From an uncultured Prevotellaceae bacterium (lineage in GTDB: Bacteria > Bacteroidota > Bacteroidia > Bacteroidales > Bacteroidaceae): a stretch of 20,309 nt of DNA. Below are positions 1-7,009 of this stretch, piece by piece (position 1 is the first letter of the stretch; every line of letters starts with the position of its first letter). The notes under the pieces were generated by a model, which saw only the letters and a program-made list of their open reading frames with translations, was not told the origin of the DNA and ran no database searches. A program made the translations under genes and the position numbers. Location of the stretch: contig CALCEL010000009.1 in NCBI GenBank assembly GCA_937900485.1, forward strand, positions 1 to 20,309. The letters are read 5' to 3'.

Positions 1-181
1 CCCACGCCGTGTCCATACCCCAGTCGATATGAAACGCCTTACCCTCGGCGTTGATGTCGAACGGTATGGTGCATGTGGTACGCTCCAATGCCTGTATGAA
101 GTCGGAGCCGGTCTGAGCGCCGGCATGAGTCATGGCAGCCTGTATGCTTATCAGGGCCGCGACAGATAAAGTGGTTCTCAT
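1..181 (-). CDS. Secreted protein, N-terminal fragment (possible glycoside-hydrolase-like protein)
   Basis: Reading leftward from an ATG at 181-179, an open frame runs off the left edge, giving 60 residues. It begins with a signal peptide (MRTTLSVAALISIQAAMTHA, then GAQ), so the product is exported. The mature part starts QTGSDFIQALERTTC and reaches HIDWGMDTAW at the edge. A 'WGMDTAW' stretch shortly after the signal peptide resembles what I remember from some secreted Bacteroidales glycan-degrading proteins, but this is recollection of a short motif, not proof. A promoter motif lies 34 bases upstream on the same strand. The gene diverges from the envelope operon at 584. That it is a real secreted CDS is well supported; the function is not. 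Confidence 0.72.
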   Translation of the reverse strand, partial: MRTTLSVAALISIQAAMTHAGAQTGSDFIQALERTTCTIPFDINAEGKAFHIDWGMDTAW

Positions 182-214
182 AACTTAGTTGGTTTATTTG
201 TTACTTCGTTGTTG

Positions 215-222
215 CAAATATA
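215..222 (-). promoter_or_regulatory. Bacteroidetes -7 promoter motif for the leftward secreted gene
   Basis: On the - strand this reads TATATTTG, an exact match to the TAnnTTTG -7 consensus of the Bacteroidetes primary sigma factor. It lies 34 bases upstream of the ATG of the leftward gene, which fits a short leader. I do not see a clear TTTG -33 element at the usual spacing; the upstream sequence is AT-rich. Confidence 0.6.
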
Positions 223-389
223 CACCTTTTTTAAATACCATCTTATTTATATGCTACTTATCTTACATGGCAGACACGAATTGCTATCTGACTTGCGGCT
301 CAGAGAGCATAATGACCAAATATTCATGACAGAGTTTAAAAAAGTCTCTTTTTTTTAAGCAATATTATGTGGAGTATCTAAAAAAAACT

Positions 390-397
390 TATCTTTG
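390..397 (+). promoter_or_regulatory. Bacteroidetes -7 promoter motif for the five-gene envelope operon
   Basis: TATCTTTG matches TAnnTTTG exactly. It is the only good match I see between the divergent gene and the ATG at 584. A -33 TTG at the usual spacing is not evident. If this is the promoter, transcription starts near 404 and the leader is about 180 bases. Confidence 0.5.
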
Positions 398-583
398 CGG
401 GAGATTTGGTGTGGGTGAAAAGAAATTTCTGTAGGGATTTCGATGTTCTTATTGGAATTGCGTTTTATGTTTTATTCTCATTTTATCTAACTTGTGGTGT
501 TGGCCGGTGGGTTAATACGGATGTTAGGGAGTGTGAAGCAAATCTGAAAAGTTAATTATTGTATAAAGTTAAAAGAATTCGGA
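398..583 (+). other. Long 5' leader of the envelope operon
   Basis: About 185 bases lie between the -7 motif and the first start codon, which is long beside the 20-60 base leaders of other genes in this window. I see no known riboswitch and no strong hairpin. A 15-codon frame starting at ATG 443 and ending at 490 (MFLLELRFMFYSHFI) lies inside it, but nothing shows that it is translated. Confidence 0.3.
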
Positions 584-2485
584 ATGGGATATTTGGGTAG
601 ACATCAAAATGTTCATCGTATATTCGTATCGTCACTCTTGTTTATTATAGTGTCGTTCATGAGCTGCCTGAAAGCGCAGGTCGTGGATGATACGATGCAT
701 GTTTTGTATGCTAAGCCGGCTGATCGCATCTCTCTCCGCGTGAACACCGTAGACTGGCTGTTGCAGACTCCAAGTGTAGGACTCGAGTACAATGTCCGCA
801 AGGAGAACTGGAACAGATGGGCTGTGGGCGTGAATGTCAGAGGACGATGGAAGGGTAGTAACACTTTCAAGCCAGGATTGGTGTATAACCTCAATGAGAT
901 TCGCGTGGAGTTCAAGAACTACTGGCGTGAGCGTTTCGTGAGAGGTGAGGGCTCACATGCACTCGACGGTAACACCGACCCGCACACCAGCTACTTCGAC
1001 AAACTCTTCTCCCTCCGTAGAAAGAATGTCTACAACCCGGATGACCCTAAGCATAGTTACCCTTACCTCAAACATCCTTCTATAGTGTTCTTCAGAGGTA
1101 TCTATGGTTCTTACGATAAATATTCTATAAAGTTCGGAAAAACTGGCTACCAGGGAGATGCTTTCTCTATTGGTGGTACGTATGGTATAATAAAAACGCT
1201 GCATGAGTACCAGAGAGGCGGACGCCTTGACCTTGAGTTCGGAGTGAGTGCGGGATGGATTTACTTGTACAAGTGTCAAGAGTATTCTCTTAACCGCTCT
1301 ACAAATACTTATGTTCAAGGGAAGGTCGATGATGGTAAGTTCATTCCATTCCCTGTGTTGACTGACATCAGAGTGGGATTCCTCTACCGATTCGGCAAGA
1401 TGCCGCTCCACCAGCAGTACAGATGGAGATATGACGCTGATAGTGCTTTCCACGCTTTGGTTGACTCAATTGCGGCTGACAGACAGGCTAAGTGGGAGCA
1501 GAAGCAAATCGACAAGAGCTACGCGAAGTACATCACTCCTGTTAAGACTGTCATAGCTGACGCAAGAAAGACTTTGAACTCATGGCCTGACTCTATATAT
1601 TCTTATATGGTATTGCAGAGAGCAATCGAGCAGGCAGAACGTGACTCAAGTGAGATTCTCCAGCCAGTATACGTAAACAAGAGTATTGTGTATGACTCTG
1701 ACGGAGCTCAGAAAATTGAGATTATACAACGTGAGTTGGAGTACTATAAGTCTCGTGCTGAGTCTTATGTTGAGGCTGACAGACGCGCTCGATTCGTGGC
1801 TGACTCACTCTATAAGGATTCTGTTCAGAAGGTTCTCGATGACTCTCTCGCTGTGGTCAACAGAGCTAAGTTCGTGGCTGACTCTCTCTATAAGGATTCT
1901 GTATCAACAGCTAAGAGAGCTAAGTTCCTCAACGACTCTATCTATAAGGATTCTGTGAAACGTTATAAGGCTGCTCTCAAGGATTCTCTCAAGGAAGCAA
2001 AGGCTCGTATGGCTGAGATTAATGACTCTCTCAAGGCTGCTGCTGAGGAGCTCACTGGTGAGGAAGCTCCTGTGACAGATGAGAATACTGAGGAGTTGAC
2101 ACCTGTTGACGAAAACGCTGAGCCAACTGAGAACGCTGAAAATTCTGAGAGCGCCGAGAATGCGGAGGCTACTGAGGCAAACGAGGGTGAGCAACCAACG
2201 GAAAATGCCGAGGATAATAGTTCAGATGAGTCTGCTCAGGAGAATGCCGCGGAGGATTCTCCACAGGAAGCCGACAACGGCGGTGCTGAGCAACAGAATG
2301 ATGAGCCACAGCAGCAGGAGGCAAACAATGAGTCTGAGCCTGGCAATGATGAGTCAGAGCAGACCGACAACAGTCAGGAGGATAATGCTAATAATGAGTC
2401 CGCCCAAGAGGAGACGAAGTCTGAGGATGAGAATGGCAACGCTGACGACTCAGCTAATGATGAATCAAATTCTGAGGAGGAATAA
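584..2485 (+). CDS. DUF3575-like outer-membrane barrel with coiled-coil repeats and acidic C-terminal tail
   Basis: First gene of the envelope operon; 633 residues. A signal peptide ends near residue 32 (SFMSCLKAQ). Residues ~45-280 resemble DUF3575 barrels of Bacteroidales: RISLRVNTVDWLLQTPSVGL at the start, then alternating aromatic/small strands such as GGRLDLEFGVSAGWIYLYK and a closing strand VGFLYRFGKMPL. After a charged helical region (~285-400), three close repeats of [RK]FxxDS[LI]YKDSV occur (~402-458), followed by KDSLKEAK/NDSLKAA variants, suggesting a coiled coil. Residues ~488-633 form a low-complexity tail of Glu, Asp, Asn, Gln, Ala and Ser with a single Lys and no Arg, almost certainly disordered. 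If the barrel closes with its C-terminus inward, as these barrels normally do, the tail lies in the periplasm. The stop overlaps the next start (TAATG), indicating translational coupling. The DUF3575 assignment is by motif resemblance. Confidence 0.8.
   Translation: MGYLGRHQNVHRIFVSSLLFIIVSFMSCLKAQVVDDTMHVLYAKPADRISLRVNTVDWLLQTPSVGLEYNVRKENWNRWAVGVNVRGRWKGSNTFKPGLVYNLNEIRVEFKNYWRERFVRGEGSHALDGNTDPHTSYFDKLFSLRRKNVYNPDDPKHSYPYLKHPSIVFFRGIYGSYDKYSIKFGKTGYQGDAFSIGGTYGIIKTLHEYQRGGRLDLEFGVSAGWIYLYKCQEYSLNRSTNTYVQGKVDDGKFIPFPVLTDIRVGFLYRFGKMPLHQQYRWRYDADSAFHALVDSIAADRQAKWEQKQIDKSYAKYITPVKTVIADARKTLNSWPDSIYSYMVLQRAIEQAERDSSEILQPVYVNKSIVYDSDGAQKIEIIQRELEYYKSRAESYVEADRRARFVADSLYKDSVQKVLDDSLAVVNRAKFVADSLYKDSVSTAKRAKFLNDSIYKDSVKRYKAALKDSLKEAKARMAEINDSLKAAAEELTGEEAPVTDENTEELTPVDENAEPTENAENSESAENAEATEANEGEQPTENAEDNSSDESAQENAAEDSPQEADNGGAEQQNDEPQQQEANNESEPGNDESEQTDNSQEDNANNESAQEETKSEDENGNADDSANDESNSEEE
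1787..1957 (+). repeat. In-frame repeats encoding ADSLYKDSV-type units
   Basis: Three near-identical coding units occur at residues ~402-414, ~428-440 and ~446-458 of the first operon gene. Each holds DSLYKDSV or DSIYKDSV, and the DNA keeps ctctataaggattctgt or a one-base variant. Spacing is 26 then 18 residues, so the units are not strictly periodic. Shorter DSL units follow. The high nucleotide identity points to recent duplication or gene conversion. Confidence 0.75.
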
Positions 2486-3597
2486 TGAAAGATATGAGAT
2501 ATAACATTAAGGGAATAGGTAAGTTCTTGTGCTCACTTGCAATGATCCTCTCTGCTGTGTCATGCAGCGAGGGCGTGGACGAGACGTTCGTACCTCAGTA
2601 TCTGGATGATATCAATATGAATATCGTTCCGGCGTTCTACAGGTTTGGTATATCAAGAACATACACCGACGAGGAGAAACCAGATTCTATGGTGGTTCTC
2701 TATGACCGTGTCATCAAATCTTGGCGTGGCGCTTGTATCGTCGACTTTGAGTACGACTCTCTCGAGAAGGCTTATCTCGGTGACGGTCGTTTCTACAATC
2801 CTAACGACTCCTGCCTTACTAAGGCGAGTTATAATATGCTCGCCTATACGTACGACCCGAGATGTTTTGTTTATGATGATATGTTAGCATTCCTCAATAT
2901 AGAGGACGGTTCTTCAATATTCAAACAGTCTATAGCTTATAATGTGAGCTCTGATAAGGTTGTGGTTTCTCCTACAAGGATTATCACCACAATGTCTGAC
3001 CTCGATAACTATTATATCCTTACGACAAACCATAACAGTACGATTGAGATGTCACCGGTTGATCTCACTCAGCGCTTCAATTACACCTTTTATATATATA
3101 AGACTGATGATGTGGCAAGCATCGACGCTGTGTACGCTGAAATCGAGGGTGTTCCTTACTCCATCAACATACGTAATGGTATTGTCGACGCAAGCAAGCT
3201 GTATAAGGTCAGAGCATTCGGAGACATGAAGAATGAGCTTGGTTTCAAGAGCGGTCGTGACACTGTGAATGTTACGTTTGACGTTACTACGGTTCTCGCA
3301 CCAAATGACCAAGACGTGAATGAGTTAATCTCTAATGAAGAGCCTCACGGATATCTGCACGTTTACCTGTCTATACGTAACAAAGCTGGTAAGACAAAGC
3401 TGCATCACGTTCGTTATAAGATGACTGAGCTAGACACTGAGAAGAATTCATCATTCTATTATACTGTTGAGAATGACAAGTCTCACCTCAAACCAGTGTC
3501 TGGATATGAGTTCTCTTATAAGATAGATCACGATATTCTTGTCAATCAGGATACTGTCACTTCGGTTAACTACGGTTGGTGGACAGTCGTTAAGTAA
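2485..3597 (+). CDS. Predicted surface-exposed lipoprotein (DUF5119-like)
   Basis: Second gene of the operon; 370 residues. The N-terminus has a hydrophobic stretch ending in SAVSC, with Cys27 as the likely lipidated residue. The following SEGVDE is acidic, similar to the lipoprotein export signal that sends Bacteroidetes lipoproteins to the cell surface. The body is rich in beta-type sequence and Tyr, with no transmembrane segments, for example MVVLYDRVIKSWRGACIVDF and YNMLAYTYDP. It resembles DUF5119 lipoproteins of fimbrial-type loci, but I hold that only tentatively. The start at 2485 overlaps the upstream stop; an in-frame ATG at 2494 is an alternative. The gene sits 23 bases ahead of the small DUF3575 gene. 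An envelope role is well supported; the exact function is unknown. Confidence 0.8.
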   Translation: MKDMRYNIKGIGKFLCSLAMILSAVSCSEGVDETFVPQYLDDINMNIVPAFYRFGISRTYTDEEKPDSMVVLYDRVIKSWRGACIVDFEYDSLEKAYLGDGRFYNPNDSCLTKASYNMLAYTYDPRCFVYDDMLAFLNIEDGSSIFKQSIAYNVSSDKVVVSPTRIITTMSDLDNYYILTTNHNSTIEMSPVDLTQRFNYTFYIYKTDDVASIDAVYAEIEGVPYSINIRNGIVDASKLYKVRAFGDMKNELGFKSGRDTVNVTFDVTTVLAPNDQDVNELISNEEPHGYLHVYLSIRNKAGKTKLHHVRYKMTELDTEKNSSFYYTVENDKSHLKPVSGYEFSYKIDHDILVNQDTVTSVNYGWWTVVK

Positions 3598-3620
3598 GAA
3601 ATACATTGAAATAGAAGAGT

Positions 3621-4175
3621 ATGAGAAAATACGTTCTTGCGATAATATTGGCATTGACCTCAACGATTGGTGTCCGCGCGCAGATGTTTGCCGTTAATAC
3701 AGACTTGCTCTGGGATGCGGCGTGCGTGCCAAGTCTCGGAATCGAGATTGGTACTGGTAACACCACCTCATTTGCTTTCAGCGCTTTTGGTGGTTATAAG
3801 CCTTGGGGAAGAGACGCTAAGTTCGCGGGTGTTCAACCTGAGTTCCGTTACTGGCTCTCTGGACGTGCCATGCATCAGCAGTACATCGGTATCGGTGCGA
3901 TAATGGCATCTTTCAAGTGTCCTGTGGCAGGAAAGATTTATGATGGTTATACTGCTGGAGCCGGAGTGACTTTCGGTTACGCTCTCAAGCTCAATCGTCA
4001 CTTCGTCATGAACTTCCATGCAGGCTGCGGTCTGCTGTTCTACAATCAGAAGGAGTATTTCGAGGGCGATGACTACGACAGTGCCAACACACATGGAGAG
4101 ATTGAGTCAAACGCCAGCGGATATAATATCTTGCCGACTAACTTGGGTGTGACTATTTCATATATTTTACATTAA
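3621..4175 (+). CDS. DUF3575 family outer-membrane protein
   Basis: Third gene of the operon; 184 residues, the usual length for the family. A clean signal peptide ends at VRAQ (residues 18-21). The mature part opens with FAVNTDLLWDAACVPSLGIE, the typical DUF3575 start (a xxxNxLxDxxxxPxLGxE pattern). It continues with the family's QPEFRYWLSGR and a GAGVTFGYALKLNRHF strand, and ends in a beta strand (LGVTISYILH). The family is predicted to form a small barrel of about eight strands and often occurs beside DUF3868/OmpA-like and fimbrial anchor genes. It lies 23 bases after the lipoprotein gene and 15 bases before the OmpA-like gene. Together with the first gene, the operon carries two DUF3575-type barrels. 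The family call is confident; the function is unknown. Confidence 0.85.
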   Translation: MRKYVLAIILALTSTIGVRAQMFAVNTDLLWDAACVPSLGIEIGTGNTTSFAFSAFGGYKPWGRDAKFAGVQPEFRYWLSGRAMHQQYIGIGAIMASFKCPVAGKIYDGYTAGAGVTFGYALKLNRHFVMNFHAGCGLLFYNQKEYFEGDDYDSANTHGEIESNASGYNILPTNLGVTISYILH

Positions 4176-4190
4176 GGATATTTGTTTATT

Positions 4191-6971
4191 ATGGCATCAT
4201 ATAAGTTAAATTCACATCTTTTAGCAATACTTTTATCAGTCTTTGCTTTCTTCTGTCTCGGTACTGTTAGTACTCAGGCACAGAATGTCGTGGTAAAGGG
4301 TAAGATCGTGGTCGCTAACAAGGCGGGCGAGGTCAGTGCTCAAGACGCCGAAGGTTACAGAGTGTGGTATTTCTGGACTAAGGATGCCGCTAACGACTTC
4401 GTCAAGCAACACAGGGACTATCCGTCAGCACGTAAGGCTGAGGGTGTTGCCTCTTTCACAACAGAGCCTGGCAGTAAGGGTGAGTTCACTATCCCTCTTC
4501 CTGTTGGAACTTGTCTGTTGATTTATAATATCGATACTTATGATCCGATGCCTATCGTTCAGGTTACTGAGAAGAACGCTGGTAACATCGTGTTCAAGGT
4601 GCTGAATGATAACATCACCCTCCAAGAGACAGTCGTCGAGGCTCGCCAAAAGGAGGCGGTGAAGATTAATAAGGGTAAGACGAGAGGTTATGGTAACAAA
4701 CTGACGTTCTCCGTAGCTTTCGAGTTCCCTTCTGAGTTCTGTAAGTCAGAGTCTCGTCTCTTCGTGTCACCAGCCGCTATTGACTGTATGACTGAGGACA
4801 CAGTGGCTTTCCTCAAGCCTTTCGTCGTTGACGGAGAGGAATATCACAAGATTCAGGACAGACGTATGTTGTTCGACTTCATGAATGTGGACCCTGTCGC
4901 TCCTCATTATAAAGATAGTGTTAAGGTTACTGACGATTATAAGGTGCCATTGACTATTAAGGACGGTGAGCCTCTCAGCGTTCGTGTGCCAATCGAGTTC
5001 ACAAAACCAGACCCTAAGAAGAACTATAGTTGTCAGGGTAGTGCTATCCTCGAGGATTATACTCATGAGCTTCTCCGTATGTCTGATGAGTTCGGTTCTT
5101 GTAACACTTCTAACCCATTCAAGTTCATTGACTTCAACCTTCCGGGTACTGATATCGAGTTGACTCGTGAGTTCTATGAGCCTCCTACAGCAGGTATGCA
5201 CGATGTGCCTCGTGACCTTCCTGTACGATTCATCACAGGTAAGGCTGAGATGGTGCAGGATGAGGAGAACATCGCCATCTTCGATAAGCTCGCTAAGGAG
5301 TTGAAGGCTTATGGTGATAAGATTATACGTATTTCTATTATGGGTACATCTTCTCCTGAGGGTTCTCTTCAGAAGAATGAACAGTTGGCTCGTCAGCGTG
5401 CTGAGTTCGCCATGTCTCAGGTGAGAAGTCGTATCAACACTCGTAAGATTCAGGTTCCACCAGCAACAGCCATGGTTTACACTTGGAAAGATGTTGCTGC
5501 TGAGATTGATAACAGAGTCAAGGCTGAGAAGGATACAATTAACAGACAGTTGCTTGAGTATCTTGGAACAAAACTCAAGGGCATGATAGATTCTGGTAAG
5601 GAGAACTCTATATATGGTGAGTTCAAGAATGATTCTGTGTTCAACGCAATTCTGTCAAGTATGCGTGTCATGAAGTGTAGTTATACTTACCAGGAGGAGA
5701 AAGTCCTCTCAGCTGAGGAGGCTGTCGAGGCGTTCTATCATGACGACAGATATGCACCGGGCGGTGAGCGTTCATTCGCAAATGGTGACTACTATAACTT
5801 GATACAGAATATCACTGATCCGAAAGATCAAAAGACAGTGGTGTTCAGAGCTTGGGAGTTTGTCTCTATGCAGCCAGGTCACACCTACAAGCCTTTCGCA
5901 GCTTACCTCGCAAATAGAATTGCGATGTATAATATGGAGGAGGAGAATGGTGATACTACGGTGCTTTATCCATTCCTCCGTGAGGAGATTAACGGTGTAG
6001 ATCGTAAGACAACCATCAGTTTCAATGACCCGACTCTTTGGACTGTCAACCGTAAGGAGCTTGTTGCCAACCAGGCTATCATGCTTTTGAAGAAAGGTTA
6101 TGTTGATCACGCTACATTCTGGATGGACAAGCTTCCAGAGAACATGGAGATTAAGAGATCACTCTCTCTATATAGAGATATGATTGAGACAGTGCTTCGT
6201 TGGGATGACCCAGAGCTCTCTGATGCTCAGAAGCAGCATGGTATCGATTGTATTCATGAGATTATGGAGCTCAGTGAAATCAATAAGGCTGTGTTGATGA
6301 CCGAGTTGAAGACAGAGCTTGAATATAAGGATGAGCAGGTACTTGAAGCTATTAACGCTTTACCTGATGATGACGCAAGAAAGTGGTATCTGATGGGTGA
6401 GCTTGTAGCTGGTACGGCGGGTACTGGTGCAGACAAAGAAGTCATGCCGTCTGAGGGAGGTGACAGTTTCGACGACTTCGGTACAGGATATGTTCCTATG
6501 TCTGTTGAAGAAGAGGACGCCCTTATGGCTAAGAGTCAGAATGACTGGAAGATATGGAATCAGAAACGTGAGGAGTATGAGAGAATCAAGGCGGAGAGGG
6601 GAGCTTCTGAGCCTGCTCAGAACGTTTTGGCTGACAATGGCGTAGCTCGTTTCCTCGCTTATTTCCAGGCGTCATTCGACAAGAGACCGGCATATAAGAA
6701 ATTCTTTGCGTTCGAGGGAAATATTGAATCTAAGGTGTTCAAGAACTTCCCATACATTCCTAAGGACGCGCCGAAATACAGGGATAAGTTTAAGTATCTG
6801 CTTGCTGTACGTGATGCCAAGAAGGCAGCGGCCAAGAAGAAGGGGGATACAAACGAGAGTAGTGCGGGACAGAGTACTCCGACAGACGGCGGAAATGCCG
6901 GAGCTGCGGAACAGACAACTGATCAGCCTGCAGAAGGTACATCAGGTGAAGAGAATCAAGGTGAAATATAA
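4191..6971 (+). CDS. Large periplasmic OmpA-like protein
   Basis: Fourth operon gene; 926 residues from the ATG at 4191. An in-frame TTG at 4182 would add three residues but is a poorer start. The signal peptide ends at STQA|Q (residue 30). Residues ~33-150 look like a carboxypeptidase-regulatory-type beta domain (VVVKGKIV ... GEFTIPLPVGTCLLIYN). Residues ~342-430 form an OmpA-like domain: RDLPVRFITGKAEM, then IMGTSSPEGS followed by NEQLARQRAEFA (N396, R403). In this SSPEG variant the Asp that binds diaminopimelate in E. coli OmpA is replaced by Ser, so peptidoglycan binding may differ. The ~430-890 region is mainly helical and TPR-like (for example KKGYVDHATFWMDKLPENME). The C-terminus is a Lys/Ala patch plus a Gly/Thr/Glu-rich disordered tail. 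It probably bridges the outer-membrane partners to the cell wall. This role is inferred. Confidence 0.82.
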   Translation: MASYKLNSHLLAILLSVFAFFCLGTVSTQAQNVVVKGKIVVANKAGEVSAQDAEGYRVWYFWTKDAANDFVKQHRDYPSARKAEGVASFTTEPGSKGEFTIPLPVGTCLLIYNIDTYDPMPIVQVTEKNAGNIVFKVLNDNITLQETVVEARQKEAVKINKGKTRGYGNKLTFSVAFEFPSEFCKSESRLFVSPAAIDCMTEDTVAFLKPFVVDGEEYHKIQDRRMLFDFMNVDPVAPHYKDSVKVTDDYKVPLTIKDGEPLSVRVPIEFTKPDPKKNYSCQGSAILEDYTHELLRMSDEFGSCNTSNPFKFIDFNLPGTDIELTREFYEPPTAGMHDVPRDLPVRFITGKAEMVQDEENIAIFDKLAKELKAYGDKIIRISIMGTSSPEGSLQKNEQLARQRAEFAMSQVRSRINTRKIQVPPATAMVYTWKDVAAEIDNRVKAEKDTINRQLLEYLGTKLKGMIDSGKENSIYGEFKNDSVFNAILSSMRVMKCSYTYQEEKVLSAEEAVEAFYHDDRYAPGGERSFANGDYYNLIQNITDPKDQKTVVFRAWEFVSMQPGHTYKPFAAYLANRIAMYNMEEENGDTTVLYPFLREEINGVDRKTTISFNDPTLWTVNRKELVANQAIMLLKKGYVDHATFWMDKLPENMEIKRSLSLYRDMIETVLRWDDPELSDAQKQHGIDCIHEIMELSEINKAVLMTELKTELEYKDEQVLEAINALPDDDARKWYLMGELVAGTAGTGADKEVMPSEGGDSFDDFGTGYVPMSVEEEDALMAKSQNDWKIWNQKREEYERIKAERGASEPAQNVLADNGVARFLAYFQASFDKRPAYKKFFAFEGNIESKVFKNFPYIPKDAPKYRDKFKYLLAVRDAKKAAAKKKGDTNESSAGQSTPTDGGNAGAAEQTTDQPAEGTSGEENQGEI

Positions 6972-7009
6972 TATATAAGAATTGTCTCGATATTATTATT
7001 ATTGCGGTA

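Noticed and set aside
331..358. AAAAAAG-TCT-CTTTTTTTT inverted repeat
   Set aside because: The stem is almost only A-T pairs and lies upstream of a promoter between divergent genes, so it is more likely AT-rich promoter DNA than a terminator.
443..490. 15-codon open frame in the leader of the envelope operon
   Set aside because: Too short, with no clear ribosome site and no sign of an attenuator next to it.
2106..2504. 132-codon open frame, very Arg-rich, in another frame of the acidic tail
   Set aside because: It is the shifted reading of the GAG/AAT-rich tail; composition is unnatural and there is no start context.
4182..4190. TTG start three codons before ATG 4191 in the OmpA-like gene
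   Set aside because: The ATG gives a normal signal peptide, and ATG is far more common in this genome's genes.
4767..5201. 144-codon - strand open frame opposite the OmpA-like gene
   Set aside because: It arises from strong codon bias on the + strand; the + frame has clear domains and a signal peptide, and the - frame has no recognisable motif.
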